A stretch of DNA of 13,616 nt from Acidobacteriota bacterium (lineage in GTDB: Bacteria > Acidobacteriota > Blastocatellia > Pyrinomonadales > Pyrinomonadaceae). The notes beneath the pieces are model-generated. The model was not told where the DNA came from, ran no database searches, and saw only the letters and a list, made by a program, of their open reading frames with translations. The position numbers and the translations under genes were made by a program. Positions 6,421-12,861 of the stretch are shown one piece after another. The DNA is taken from positions 1 through 13,616 of the forward strand of contig JAHEEZ010000082.1 of the NCBI GenBank assembly GCA_024640445.1, in the 5' to 3' direction. Numbering within the stretch: the stretch's first letter is position 1; each line of letters opens with the position of its first letter.

Positions 6421-6594
6421 TTATCTCAAACGGTCGGGCGCTTGGACGGAGGCGCGCGCGGGGAGGGTTGCTTTCTTATTCCCGTTGTCGAACCACACTT
6501 TCGGAGAAAAGAAAATGAAGGCGATGATCGCCAGGCACATAACGTCGTACTGCCAGGTTCCGCGTTCGTGATCCCAAAAGATTAAACGTTTCAT
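6421..6594 (-). CDS. 57-residue single-helix membrane protein between lolD-like and lolA-like genes
   Basis: A complete frame runs from ATG (6594) to TAA (6421-6423), 18 nt after the stop of the LolD-like gene. The N-terminal part is MKRLIFWDHERGTWQYD (1-17). A hydrophobic helix spans about 18-34 (VMCLAIIAFIFFSPKVW), followed by FDNG and a basic, polar tail rich in Ala, Pro and Arg. The charged, Trp-rich N-terminus plus one helix resembles small proteins I associate with acidobacterial genomes, but no function is known to me. The ribosome site is weak (TGAGGA at a long spacing), so translational coupling to the ATPase is plausible. The tight spacing, credible helix and lack of an overlapping alternative gene argue that it is real. 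It could be an accessory subunit of the Lol-type transporter. Confidence 0.65.
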   Translation of the reverse strand: MKRLIFWDHERGTWQYDVMCLAIIAFIFFSPKVWFDNGNKKATLPARASVQAPDRLR

Positions 6595-6612
6595 TGTATG
6601 CAGGGTTAGTCC

Positions 6613-7296
6613 TCAGTCTTCCGGCCCGACGATGTGCCCGTCGCGCATCTGGATGATCCTGCCGCAGTGACGGGCAGCTTCAGGGTTGTGAGTGATCATG
6701 ATGATCGTCTGCCCGAACCTTTGATTTAACTCCGCGAACATATCGAGCACGATCTCCGAATTCTGTGTATCCAGATTCCCCGTCGGCTCGTCCGCGAGTA
6801 TTATAGCCGGGCTGTTGATCACGGCGCGGGCAAGCGCCACCCTCTGCTGCTCTCCTCCGGAAAGTTCCAAAGGCTTGCTGTTCATCTTGTTCTCAAGCTT
6901 CAGGACTCTCAGTATCTCTCGGCGCTTTTCCGGATTTCCTTTGCCGTTGCCGATGTGGATCCTTTCCGCAAGCCTTAGATTTCCATCCGCGGTAAGCGTC
7001 GGAAACAGATTGAACCTCTGGAAGACGAATCCAATCTTGCGCCGCCTGATGTCGGTCCTCTTCGCGTCCGAAATGTTCGATATGTCCTCACCGTCAATGA
7101 GTATCTCTCCCGAAGTCGGCGAGAGCAACCCGCCCAGCAAATGCAGAAGCGTCGATTTGCCGCAGCCGGACTGGCCCATTATCGCTACAAAATCGCCTTT
7201 TTGAACGGAAAGCGAGACGCCGCGCAGAGCCGGCGTTTCGACTTTTCCCACCTTGTAGACCTTAACAAGGTTTTTCGTTTCGAGGATCGGAGTCAT
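6613..7296 (-). CDS. lolD: LolD/MacB-type ABC transporter ATP-binding protein
   Basis: The 227-residue single ABC domain has all expected motifs: Walker A GQSGCGKST (41-49), Q-loop Gln93 in VFQRFNLFP, signature LSGGEQQRVALARA (145-158), Walker B IILADEP (165-171) and switch His203 in ITHNP. The length, QRFNLFPTLTADGN stretch and DEPTGNLD motif are typical of the LolD/FtsE/MacB subfamily that powers permeases acting on the periplasmic side, such as LolCE or MacB. No permease gene is in the window, so the partner must be elsewhere and the LolD label rests partly on the neighbouring lolA-like gene. The ATG at 7296 has no evident Shine-Dalgarno; TATAAT overlaps it but has no good -35. The small membrane protein gene follows 18 nt after its stop. 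Confidence 0.8.
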   Translation of the reverse strand: MTPILETKNLVKVYKVGKVETPALRGVSLSVQKGDFVAIMGQSGCGKSTLLHLLGGLLSPTSGEILIDGEDISNISDAKRTDIRRRKIGFVFQRFNLFPTLTADGNLRLAERIHIGNGKGNPEKRREILRVLKLENKMNSKPLELSGGEQQRVALARAVINSPAIILADEPTGNLDTQNSEIVLDMFAELNQRFGQTIIMITHNPEAARHCGRIIQMRDGHIVGPED

Positions 7297-7398
7297 TATA
7301 AGAGAGTACTGAGTGGAACATCTAACGTTCCGGGTTCAATGTCAATTGCCGCGGCGGCCGCCTAACGATTTGTACCACCTATCAACGGGCGGGCTGGC

Positions 7399-7468
7399 TA
7401 CTGTTCACTGTCCCACCCATAAATGGGTGGGCTAAACTGCTTACCGCTTACTGTCAATTGCTTATCGT
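7399..7468. repeat. Degenerate heptanucleotide repeats around a CCCACCCAT hairpin
   Basis: Plus-strand bases after 7400 read in sevens: ACTGTTC, ACTGTCC, and from about 7436 ACTGCTT, ACCGCTT, ACTGTCA, ATTGCTT, ATCGTCT. They share the pattern A-Y-T/C-G-n-n-n. Between the two blocks is a hairpin with 9-bp arms CCCACCCAT (7412-7420) and ATGGGTGGG (7423-7431). The second block runs into the 3' end of the lipoprotein gene: its last codons (QTISN) and its stop lie within the repeat. The hairpin could end the lipoprotein transcript, although the repeats suggest a mobile or slippage origin. Confidence 0.55.
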
Positions 7469-8509
7469 CTGAGTTCCAGGGTCCGTCCCGGATATCTCCG
7501 CAAGTTTCTTGTCCAGGAGCACTTCTTCAAGTCCCCAGGAGTTTTCCAGAGTGAAAGCCGCTTCCGGAAACTGCCTGCCGATCAGCACCTCTTTCGGTGT
7601 CTGGTACGTTAGGCGCATCTTGTATCTATCCTTCGGCCTCGTCAGTTCAACCTGAAGCGGCAGTTTGTACTCGCCTGTTTCGGTCAGCGCGCCTTCCAGG
7701 CCATAAACTATGTCAGACTCGATCTCGCCCTTTGAGTCGAAGATCTGCTGGCGCGCGAGCCGCACGCCTCCCACGCGGTCGAACCAGAACCGTCTGATCA
7801 CCCTAAGCGATCCGTCGGCAGACCTCGCGAGTTCATCGTACAGATAATATCCGCGCAATACCCATCTGAGCGGCGATTTCTTTTTCGAGTTTATATCGAA
7901 CTCTTCCTGCAGGATCGTGCTCCGCAAATAAATGAATTTGTCCGGCTCGACCGGTCTGACAAGCATCGCCTCGATAAAATGCTGTGGCCTGAGGTTTGAG
8001 AAGGCGTTCACATTCGTCCGAAGTTCTGAACTGCCGTTGCTCATCTCATTGACCGTTCCCTGAAGCGCGCTGTAATCTGCCGAGTTGGTCCCGCGCACGA
8101 ATTTCTTATATTTTCCGCTGCCTCCGTCCTGCAGCACCGCAACCTGGAAATGAGTCCCGTCCGAGGCCATCTGCGCGACGTCCGTTTTGATGATCGGAAC
8201 CTTGACCTTCAGCAGTATGTTCGCAGGGCGCTGTACCACGATCTCGCCGTCCGCGGTCTTGTACTTCTCGGCGATGCCCAACTCGGCGTACGAATTGTCC
8301 TCGAACTTTAGGTAGACTTTCGCGCGAAGCGAATCGACGCTGGCCAGGTTATTGATCTCCGCCACAAGTTCCGACTCCGGGGCATCCGTCACCTCAAGAA
8401 GGGTCGCTTTGTTGATCTTGTCCTTTGGGGTTATGCAGCCCGAAAACAGAACTGACAACGCAAGAATGATCATTGCGCTGAAAGCTGCCCGGTAAGACGT
8501 GTTGAACAT
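7454..8509 (-). CDS. Lipoprotein with a LolA/LolB-like pattern (DUF4292-like)
   Basis: From the ATG at 8509 the product has 351 residues. It starts with a lipoprotein signal peptide whose lipobox is LFSGC, giving a lipidated Cys25. The frame also extends to an ATG at 8557 and GTG at 8563, which would add 16-18 residues (QQAPSGAHLKP) encoded partly by a hairpin; neither alternative has a good ribosome site. Residues after Cys25 show strands typical of LolA/LolB-fold proteins: SLRAKVYLKF, then ADGEIVVQRPANILLKVKVP, then QMASDGTHFQVAVL, with later YYLYDELARSADGSLRVIRRFWFD and LPLQVELTRPKD. The position upstream of lolD- and lolA-like genes suggests an outer-membrane acceptor like LolB, although it is far longer than the roughly 200 residues of LolB. 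A DUF4292-like lipoprotein of unknown role is the safer label. The terminator of the cox operon and an extended -10 promoter lie upstream. Confidence 0.7.
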   Translation of the reverse strand: MFNTSYRAAFSAMIILALSVLFSGCITPKDKINKATLLEVTDAPESELVAEINNLASVDSLRAKVYLKFEDNSYAELGIAEKYKTADGEIVVQRPANILLKVKVPIIKTDVAQMASDGTHFQVAVLQDGGSGKYKKFVRGTNSADYSALQGTVNEMSNGSSELRTNVNAFSNLRPQHFIEAMLVRPVEPDKFIYLRSTILQEEFDINSKKKSPLRWVLRGYYLYDELARSADGSLRVIRRFWFDRVGGVRLARQQIFDSKGEIESDIVYGLEGALTETGEYKLPLQVELTRPKDRYKMRLTYQTPKEVLIGRQFPEAAFTLENSWGLEEVLLDKKLAEISGTDPGTQTISN

Positions 8510-8524
8510 CAGGGGCTTGAGATG

Positions 8525-8540
8525 AGCGCCCGAAGGCGCT
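8525..8540 (-). repeat. TTCG-loop hairpin just above the lipoprotein start
   Basis: On the minus strand AGCGCC-TTCG-GGCGCT forms a 6-bp stem with a UUCG tetraloop, a very stable RNA hairpin. It lies 16 nt above the ATG at 8509 and downstream of the alternative starts, so it is either leader RNA or encodes QAPSGA. Its CGAAGG-containing plus strand is similar in style to the hairpins of the element at 4217-4309. Confidence 0.45.
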
Positions 8541-8611
8541 TGTTGTCCTGAATCCATATTCACTGATCAATAGCCGGAAGAACCCGTATAATCCTGCAAA
8601 CCAAAGCGAAA

Positions 8612-8620
8612 ATCATAGCA
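8612..8620 (-). promoter_or_regulatory. Extended -10 promoter candidate for the lipoprotein gene
   Basis: TGCTATGAT on the minus strand matches an extended -10 (TGn before a TATGAT hexamer). No good -35 is evident, as is common for extended -10 promoters. Start would be near 8605. It lies beyond the cox operon terminator, supporting a separate transcription unit. Confidence 0.4.
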
Positions 8621-8671
8621 CGCGGAGTTGGGTTCGTCCTAACTTGAACAAGCGGTCGTCTACACAAGAAG

Positions 8672-8710
8672 GCGCGGTACGATCCGGCAAAACGCCCGAC
8701 CGCACCGCGC
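8672..8710 (-). terminator. Terminator-like hairpin at the end of the cox operon
   Basis: The arms at 8694-8710 and 8672-8688 pair over 17 positions (two G-U pairs and one mismatch; core GCGCGGT/ACCGCGC) with a 5-nt GTTTT loop. On the minus strand the hairpin begins 17 nt after the coxD stop and is followed by CTTCTTGTG, a weak T-tract. It probably ends the cox transcript. Confidence 0.65.
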
Positions 8711-8727
8711 GCAAACACTTGCCAAAG

Positions 8728-9042
8728 TTATCTGCCAATCACCGAACGGGTCAGGTAATCCTGCATTGTGTAAGCGAACATTATCGCCATCCAGAAAAAA
8801 CCTGATGCCGCTGCCATCCACACGAGCCGTGTCTGCCAGCGCACGTGCATAAAGAAGAGGATAACGAAGGTCATCTTTACGAAAGCTATCCCGAGCGCGA
8901 CCAGTGTGTTCGCTCCGGGGAAGAACATTCCGTCAAGATCCTGAAGCGCGACGAAATAAGTTATCACCGTCGCGATGAAGAGGAATGCGAATACCCCAAG
9001 ATAACCGGGAATTCCAATATGTTGTTCACCGTGTTCGCTCAT
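8728..9042 (-). CDS. coxD: Cytochrome c oxidase subunit IV (prokaryotic type)
   Basis: The 104-residue protein has three hydrophobic helices at about 13-33, 45-66 (VALGIAFVKMTFVILFFMHVRW) and 74-92. The FVKMTFVILFFMHVRW segment is the hallmark of the prokaryotic COX4 family, a small accessory subunit that stabilises heme-copper oxidases in the inner membrane. Its ATG directly follows the TAG of coxC with no gap, and GGAGGG inside the end of coxC serves as ribosome site, so the two are translationally linked. It is the last gene of the cox operon. Confidence 0.9.
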   Translation of the reverse strand: MSEHGEQHIGIPGYLGVFAFLFIATVITYFVALQDLDGMFFPGANTLVALGIAFVKMTFVILFFMHVRWQTRLVWMAAASGFFWMAIMFAYTMQDYLTRSVIGR

Positions 9043-9963
9043 CTATAAATGCCCTCCCGCAAGGAAGTGTCTGCCTAACAAATAAAGTAATGGGAAAAGG
9101 AATATCCACACGATGTCGACAAAGTGCCAATACAGGCCCGATATCTCCACGGGCGAGTAATAGTCCGCATTGAACGTACTCTTCCAGGCCTTGTATAACA
9201 GCCACAGCATGATCCCCAATCCGATGATCATATGCAGGGCGTGGAGCCCGGTCATCACGAAATAGATCCAGAAAAAGATCTGAACCTTGCCGGCGAACTT
9301 TGCCTTATCGATCTCTCCATTGCTGAAATAGCCGATCTTCTCGCTCTCTGTAAGAAAATTCTCTTTCTGGGCAAGGGTCACAAGATCAAGGTCGGAGTCC
9401 TTTATCTGGAAGTCTCCGCGCGGATTTGCGTGGTGCTCTTCGGCGGCGGCATTCGATTCAGCGGCAGACGCCCGGGTTTCGAAGGGAAGAGCCATAGCGG
9501 CTTCTTTCTCGTGCTCACCTTCCGGAATCACCTTGTTCCACCCGTTGACCGGCACCAGGCCGTGATTGTATTTGTCGGAGTATTCGATCGCTTTGACGCC
9601 AAGGAACACACAGCCAAATACCATCGTCAGCAGGATCATTATCACCTGCATGTTGCGGTTGCCCTTCTGCGCAAAGAAAACCGTCAGGGCCATCGTCAGA
9701 CTGCTCACGATCAGTACAAGAGTATTGAGCCAGCCCCAAAACGCATCAAGGTGGTTACTGCCGGCGGCAAATGCCATCGGAAACCTGGACCGGAATACGA
9801 GATACACCGTGAACAGCCCGCCGAAGAACATGATTTCCTGAGCGAGGAAGGTCCACATCCCTACGGTGACCGAATCCATCTGCTGGCCCATGTCGTCAAA
9901 CTGGTGCTGCAGTCCCGGCGGATGATAGTGATCGTCGTGTTTATCTTCGTCGTGTTGTGCCAT
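9043..9963 (-). CDS. coxC: Cytochrome c oxidase subunit III with a large hydrophilic insertion
   Basis: The protein has 306 residues, compared with about 200 for a usual five-helix bacterial subunit III. Helices are at about 32-56 (VGMWTFLAQEIMFFGGLF), 76-98, 105-125, 226-258 (FFWIYFVMTGLHALHMIIG) and 276-298 (LYWHFVDIVWIFLFPLLYL). The motifs FWxYFxMTGLHxLH and YWHFVDIVWIFLFPLLY are diagnostic. Residues about 130-225 form a hydrophilic insertion between helices 3 and 4, with a Glu/Ala-rich part (148-180). The N-terminus is rich in His (His4, 9, 12, 14, 20). Subunit III stabilises subunit I and proton uptake. The ATG at 9963 has no clear Shine-Dalgarno, and a repeat-filled 105-nt gap separates it from coxA. 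Confidence 0.9.
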   Translation of the reverse strand: MAQHDEDKHDDHYHPPGLQHQFDDMGQQMDSVTVGMWTFLAQEIMFFGGLFTVYLVFRSRFPMAFAAGSNHLDAFWGWLNTLVLIVSSLTMALTVFFAQKGNRNMQVIMILLTMVFGCVFLGVKAIEYSDKYNHGLVPVNGWNKVIPEGEHEKEAAMALPFETRASAAESNAAAEEHHANPRGDFQIKDSDLDLVTLAQKENFLTESEKIGYFSNGEIDKAKFAGKVQIFFWIYFVMTGLHALHMIIGLGIMLWLLYKAWKSTFNADYYSPVEISGLYWHFVDIVWIFLFPLLYLLGRHFLAGGHL

Positions 9964-9970
9964 CGCAAAT

Positions 9971-10068
9971 CAGTGGTCAATGTTCAGTGAACAATGATCA
10001 GTCTAAAAGTTCGAACGTCAGTCATCATCGGCCAAAACTGATCATTGATCGATGATCGTTGATAAATG
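9971..10068. repeat. Heptanucleotide repeats and inverted repeat filling the coxA-coxC gap
   Basis: Bases 9971-10006 read in sevens as CAGTGGT, CAATGTT, CAGTGAA, CAATGAT, CAGTCTA; on the minus strand this is ACTGATC, ATTGTTC, ACTGAAC, ATTGACC. Bases from 10037 read ACTGATC, ATTGATC, GATGATC, GTTGATA, AATG on the plus strand. The two blocks therefore face each other and contain a perfect 10-bp inverted repeat, AATGATCAGT (9993-10002) and ACTGATCATT (10037-10046). The second block ends at the coxA stop codon. Within the operon transcript these would fold into a stem with a 34-nt loop. Confidence 0.6.
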
Positions 10069-11748
10069 TTAAGCCGTCGGCGATACCTTATGCGCCCGCC
10101 GCGCCTCTTCGATGTCGAGACCGCTTTCCTCGCCAAAACTGTAAGCTTCCCAGGTCACCACCGGCGTTTCTTCAAAGTTGAAGGTCGGCGGAGGCGAGGA
10201 GGTTCGCCACTCGAGACCCGGCAGCAGCCAAGGATTGTCTCCGGCTTTCTTGCCGTTGAAAAGCGAAGCGACAAGGTAGATCACCGGCAGAATCATGCCG
10301 ATTCCGAGTACCGTAGCACCGGCGGTCGAGAAAATGTTGAGTACCTGAAATTCAGGCGGATACGCGGCGTATCTTCTGGGCATTCCCTGGTAACCAATTA
10401 TGAACTGGGGGAAGAATGTCAGGTTGAAGCCGATAAAGACCAGCATCGCCGAGATCTTGCCCCAGAATTCCGAGTACATTCGTCCGGTCATCTTCGGCCA
10501 CCAATAATGGATTCCGCCGAGATATCCGAGCACCGTTCCTCCCACCATCACGTAATGGAAGTGGGCAACGATGAAGTAAGTGTCCGTAAGATGGACTGTA
10601 AGACCCACCGATCCAAGAAACAGTCCGGTAAGGCCGCCGACGAGAAAAAGACCGAGAAATCCAATGGCATACAGCATGGGTGTGTCGTATGACACAGAGC
10701 CCTTGTACATGGTCGCGGTCCAGTTGAACATCTTGATCGCGGAAGGGACGGCAACGACCATCGTCAGGAACGAAAAGACAAGTCCCGCGTAGATCGACTG
10801 GCCGCTCACGAACATATGGTGCCCCCAAACGAGGAAGCCGAAAACTGCGATCGCGATGCTCGAGAAGGCGATGAACTCGTAACCGAATATCTTCTTTCTT
10901 GAGAAGCTTGAGATCAGTTCGCTGATCACGCCCATGCTGGGCAGGATCATGATGTATACCGCCGGATGCGAGTAAAACCAGAACAAATGCTGAAACAGGA
11001 TCGGGTCGCCACCGAGCGCCGGATCGAAGATGCCGGTCTGCGTCAACCTCTCGACGGCGAGCAGCAGGATCGTGATCGCGACCACGGGCGTTCCGAGGAT
11101 CATCACAAGGCTGGTCGCATAATGCGCCCACACGAACAAGGGCAGGCGGAACCAGGTCATTCCCGGCGCCCGCATCGTATGCGTGGTGACAATGAAGTTC
11201 AGACCGGTAAGGATCGAGGAGAACCCGTTGATGAACACCCCTAATCCGACGGCCATTACATAGCTGTTTGAGAACGTTGTGCTGTACGGTGTATAGAACG
11301 TCCAACCGGTATCGACCCCGCCCTGCATCATCGCGTAGAGAGTAAGCGCGCCGCCGACCCAATATATGTACAGGCTGAGAAGGTTTATTCGCGGGAACGC
11401 CAGGTCCTTGGCCCCGATCATGATCGGCAGCAAGAAGTTGCCGAGTATCGCAGGGATCGCAGGGATCAGGAAGAAGAACACCATTATCACGCCGTGCTGA
11501 GTGAAGACCTTGTTGTACGTGCCCGATTCCAACAGGTCACTAGCGGGTGTCAGCAGTTCGAGCCTTATCAGGCCGGCGTAAATTCCCCCCATGAAGAAGA
11601 ACACCGAAACGCTGATAAGGTACATTATCGCGATGCGTTTATGGTCTTTTGTGAGAAGCCACGATTTCAGGCTGAAACCGTTGGTCAGATAATTGACCTT
11701 TTCTTCGCCCTGGCTCTCGCCGAGATTCTTCGAATCGACATTTTCCAT
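10069..11748 (-). CDS. coxA: Cytochrome c oxidase subunit I, A2-type (caa3)
   Basis: This 559-residue, roughly 12-helix protein is the catalytic subunit that reduces oxygen to water and pumps protons. Visible ligands are His85 (QHGVIM) and His398 for low-spin heme a, His396 for heme a3 (HFHYV), and CuB ligands His261, His310 and His311 (WGHHMF). Tyr265 in HPAVY is the Tyr cross-linked to His261 in this family. Lys339 in AIKMFNW matches the K-channel lysine. The motif YSHPAVY at 259-265 replaces the GHPEVY of A1-type enzymes, so the D-channel glutamate is absent and Tyr259-Ser260 takes its place, the defining mark of the A2 subtype. The ATG at 11748 is two nt after the coxB stop, with GGGAGG inside the end of coxB as ribosome site. 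Confidence 0.95.
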   Translation of the reverse strand: MENVDSKNLGESQGEEKVNYLTNGFSLKSWLLTKDHKRIAIMYLISVSVFFFMGGIYAGLIRLELLTPASDLLESGTYNKVFTQHGVIMVFFFLIPAIPAILGNFLLPIMIGAKDLAFPRINLLSLYIYWVGGALTLYAMMQGGVDTGWTFYTPYSTTFSNSYVMAVGLGVFINGFSSILTGLNFIVTTHTMRAPGMTWFRLPLFVWAHYATSLVMILGTPVVAITILLLAVERLTQTGIFDPALGGDPILFQHLFWFYSHPAVYIMILPSMGVISELISSFSRKKIFGYEFIAFSSIAIAVFGFLVWGHHMFVSGQSIYAGLVFSFLTMVVAVPSAIKMFNWTATMYKGSVSYDTPMLYAIGFLGLFLVGGLTGLFLGSVGLTVHLTDTYFIVAHFHYVMVGGTVLGYLGGIHYWWPKMTGRMYSEFWGKISAMLVFIGFNLTFFPQFIIGYQGMPRRYAAYPPEFQVLNIFSTAGATVLGIGMILPVIYLVASLFNGKKAGDNPWLLPGLEWRTSSPPPTFNFEETPVVTWEAYSFGEESGLDIEEARRAHKVSPTA

Positions 11749-11750
11749 AA

Positions 11751-12782
11751 CTACTTGCTACCTCCCGCCGGAGATGAGGACGGCTGCATTGCTCCGCTTT
11801 CGGCGGGCTTGGGGGCCGGAGGCCCGGGTGTCGTCGCGCTCGTATCGCCGCTAAGAGACTTGATGTAGGCCACAAGGGCCACGAGCTGTTCCTCTGTTAC
11901 CTGCCCCTTGAAAGTGGGCATTATCGGCTGATAACCCTCGACGATCTGGCCCGCAGGATTGAGAATCGAGTTCCTTATATATGCTTCGTCAGCAACAACA
12001 GTCTGTCCCCCGACCAGTTTGACTTCCTTGTTGAATATCCCTTGGAGTACCGCACCTCTCTGATTCTGGCCGCCGGCGTGGCAGGACGCGCACCCCAGCT
12101 TGTTCTTGAACAGGTCCTCTCCGGCCTGAACCGGGGTCTGGTCCGAGACACTGCCCGAAAGCCAGTTATCAAAATCCTTCTGCTCCATCACGTATACCCA
12201 TCCGCCCATTCCCGAGTGGTTCAATCCGCAGTATTCGGCGCAGAACAGGTGATACCTTCCGGGTTTTGTCGCCCGAAACCAAAGGTTTGTATACCGGCCC
12301 GGAACGACGTCTGCTTTGGTCCTGAATGCCGGAATAAAGAAATCGTGAAGGACGTCCTCGGTGGTCATCGTCAACTTGATATTCCTTCCGACGGGAACAT
12401 GAAGTTCGTTGATCTCCCTTTGCCCGGTGCCGTGCTGGATCTTCCACATCCACTGCTTGCCGACAACGTAGATCTCCATCGTGTCTTCGGGGATCTTGTA
12501 CTGGTTGTAGTACACGATCGCGCCGCCGAGGAAGATCGTCATCGAGATGACGAATGGCACAAAGGACCAGAAAAGTTCGAGCGGTATGGAACCGTGGATC
12601 TCCTCAGGAGTCGCGAACTTCTCTTTTTCGCGGTACTTGATCGCGAAGGCGATGACCGCTACGACGACGATCACCGCGAAGAACAAGCTTATCCCGATCA
12701 GATAGAAGTACAGAGCATCTACCTGCCACGCGAAGCTCGACGCGGCATCCGGAAATAGTGGTACCCAAGATTTGTCTTGCAT
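11751..12782 (-). CDS. coxB: Cytochrome c oxidase subunit II with fused cytochrome c domain (caa3)
   Basis: Of its 343 residues, two N-terminal helices (about 23-48 and 69-91) anchor a periplasmic cupredoxin domain. The CuA ligands are all present: His146 (VLHDFFIP), Cys181, Glu183, Cys185, His189 and Met192 (CAEYCGLNHSGM). A class I cytochrome c domain follows at about 215-311, with CASCH at 231-235 and a probable distal Met288 in PIMPTF. This fusion defines caa3-type oxidases, which can take electrons directly from small donors. The tail (313-343) is rich in Pro, Ala and Ser. The protein lacks a cleavable signal peptide or lipobox. No strong ribosome site is visible at the ATG at 12782. coxA follows after two nt. 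Confidence 0.95.
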   Translation of the reverse strand: MQDKSWVPLFPDAASSFAWQVDALYFYLIGISLFFAVIVVVAVIAFAIKYREKEKFATPEEIHGSIPLELFWSFVPFVISMTIFLGGAIVYYNQYKIPEDTMEIYVVGKQWMWKIQHGTGQREINELHVPVGRNIKLTMTTEDVLHDFFIPAFRTKADVVPGRYTNLWFRATKPGRYHLFCAEYCGLNHSGMGGWVYVMEQKDFDNWLSGSVSDQTPVQAGEDLFKNKLGCASCHAGGQNQRGAVLQGIFNKEVKLVGGQTVVADEAYIRNSILNPAGQIVEGYQPIMPTFKGQVTEEQLVALVAYIKSLSGDTSATTPGPPAPKPAESGAMQPSSSPAGGSK

Positions 12783-12861
12783 AATCGAATTTAACCGCGG
12801 CCGCCGGACCCGCCGGCCGGCCGGTACTTAATTACCGGGCGCGAATCAAGCGCGGCCGGAA
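12783..12861. other. GC-rich spacer between sco and coxB
   Basis: The 79 nt hold several overlapping palindromes: CCGCGG and GCGGCCGC (12795-12804), GGCCGGCC (12815-12822) and an inverted repeat CCGGTA/TACCGG (12821-12826, 12833-12838). No clear promoter is seen, so sco and coxB are probably cotranscribed. The hairpin could slow or partly end transcription between the two genes. Confidence 0.4.

Noticed and set aside
7289..7294. TATAAT overlapping the LolD-like start codon as a promoter
   Set aside because: There is no -35 at suitable spacing, and transcription from it would begin inside the gene.
7399..7468. CRISPR-like array
   Set aside because: The units are seven bases long and degenerate, with no spacers or cas genes nearby.
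9232..9990. Open frame of 252 codons on the plus strand
   Set aside because: It is antisense to coxC and is rich in His/Arg/Asp from reverse-complemented membrane codons; no family features.
10352..11362. Open frame of 336 codons on the minus strand
   Set aside because: It overlaps coxA in another frame; the Arg-rich product is a frame shadow of the highly conserved oxidase gene.
12042..12758. Open frame of 238 codons on the plus strand
   Set aside because: It is antisense to coxB and its product has no coherent fold pattern.
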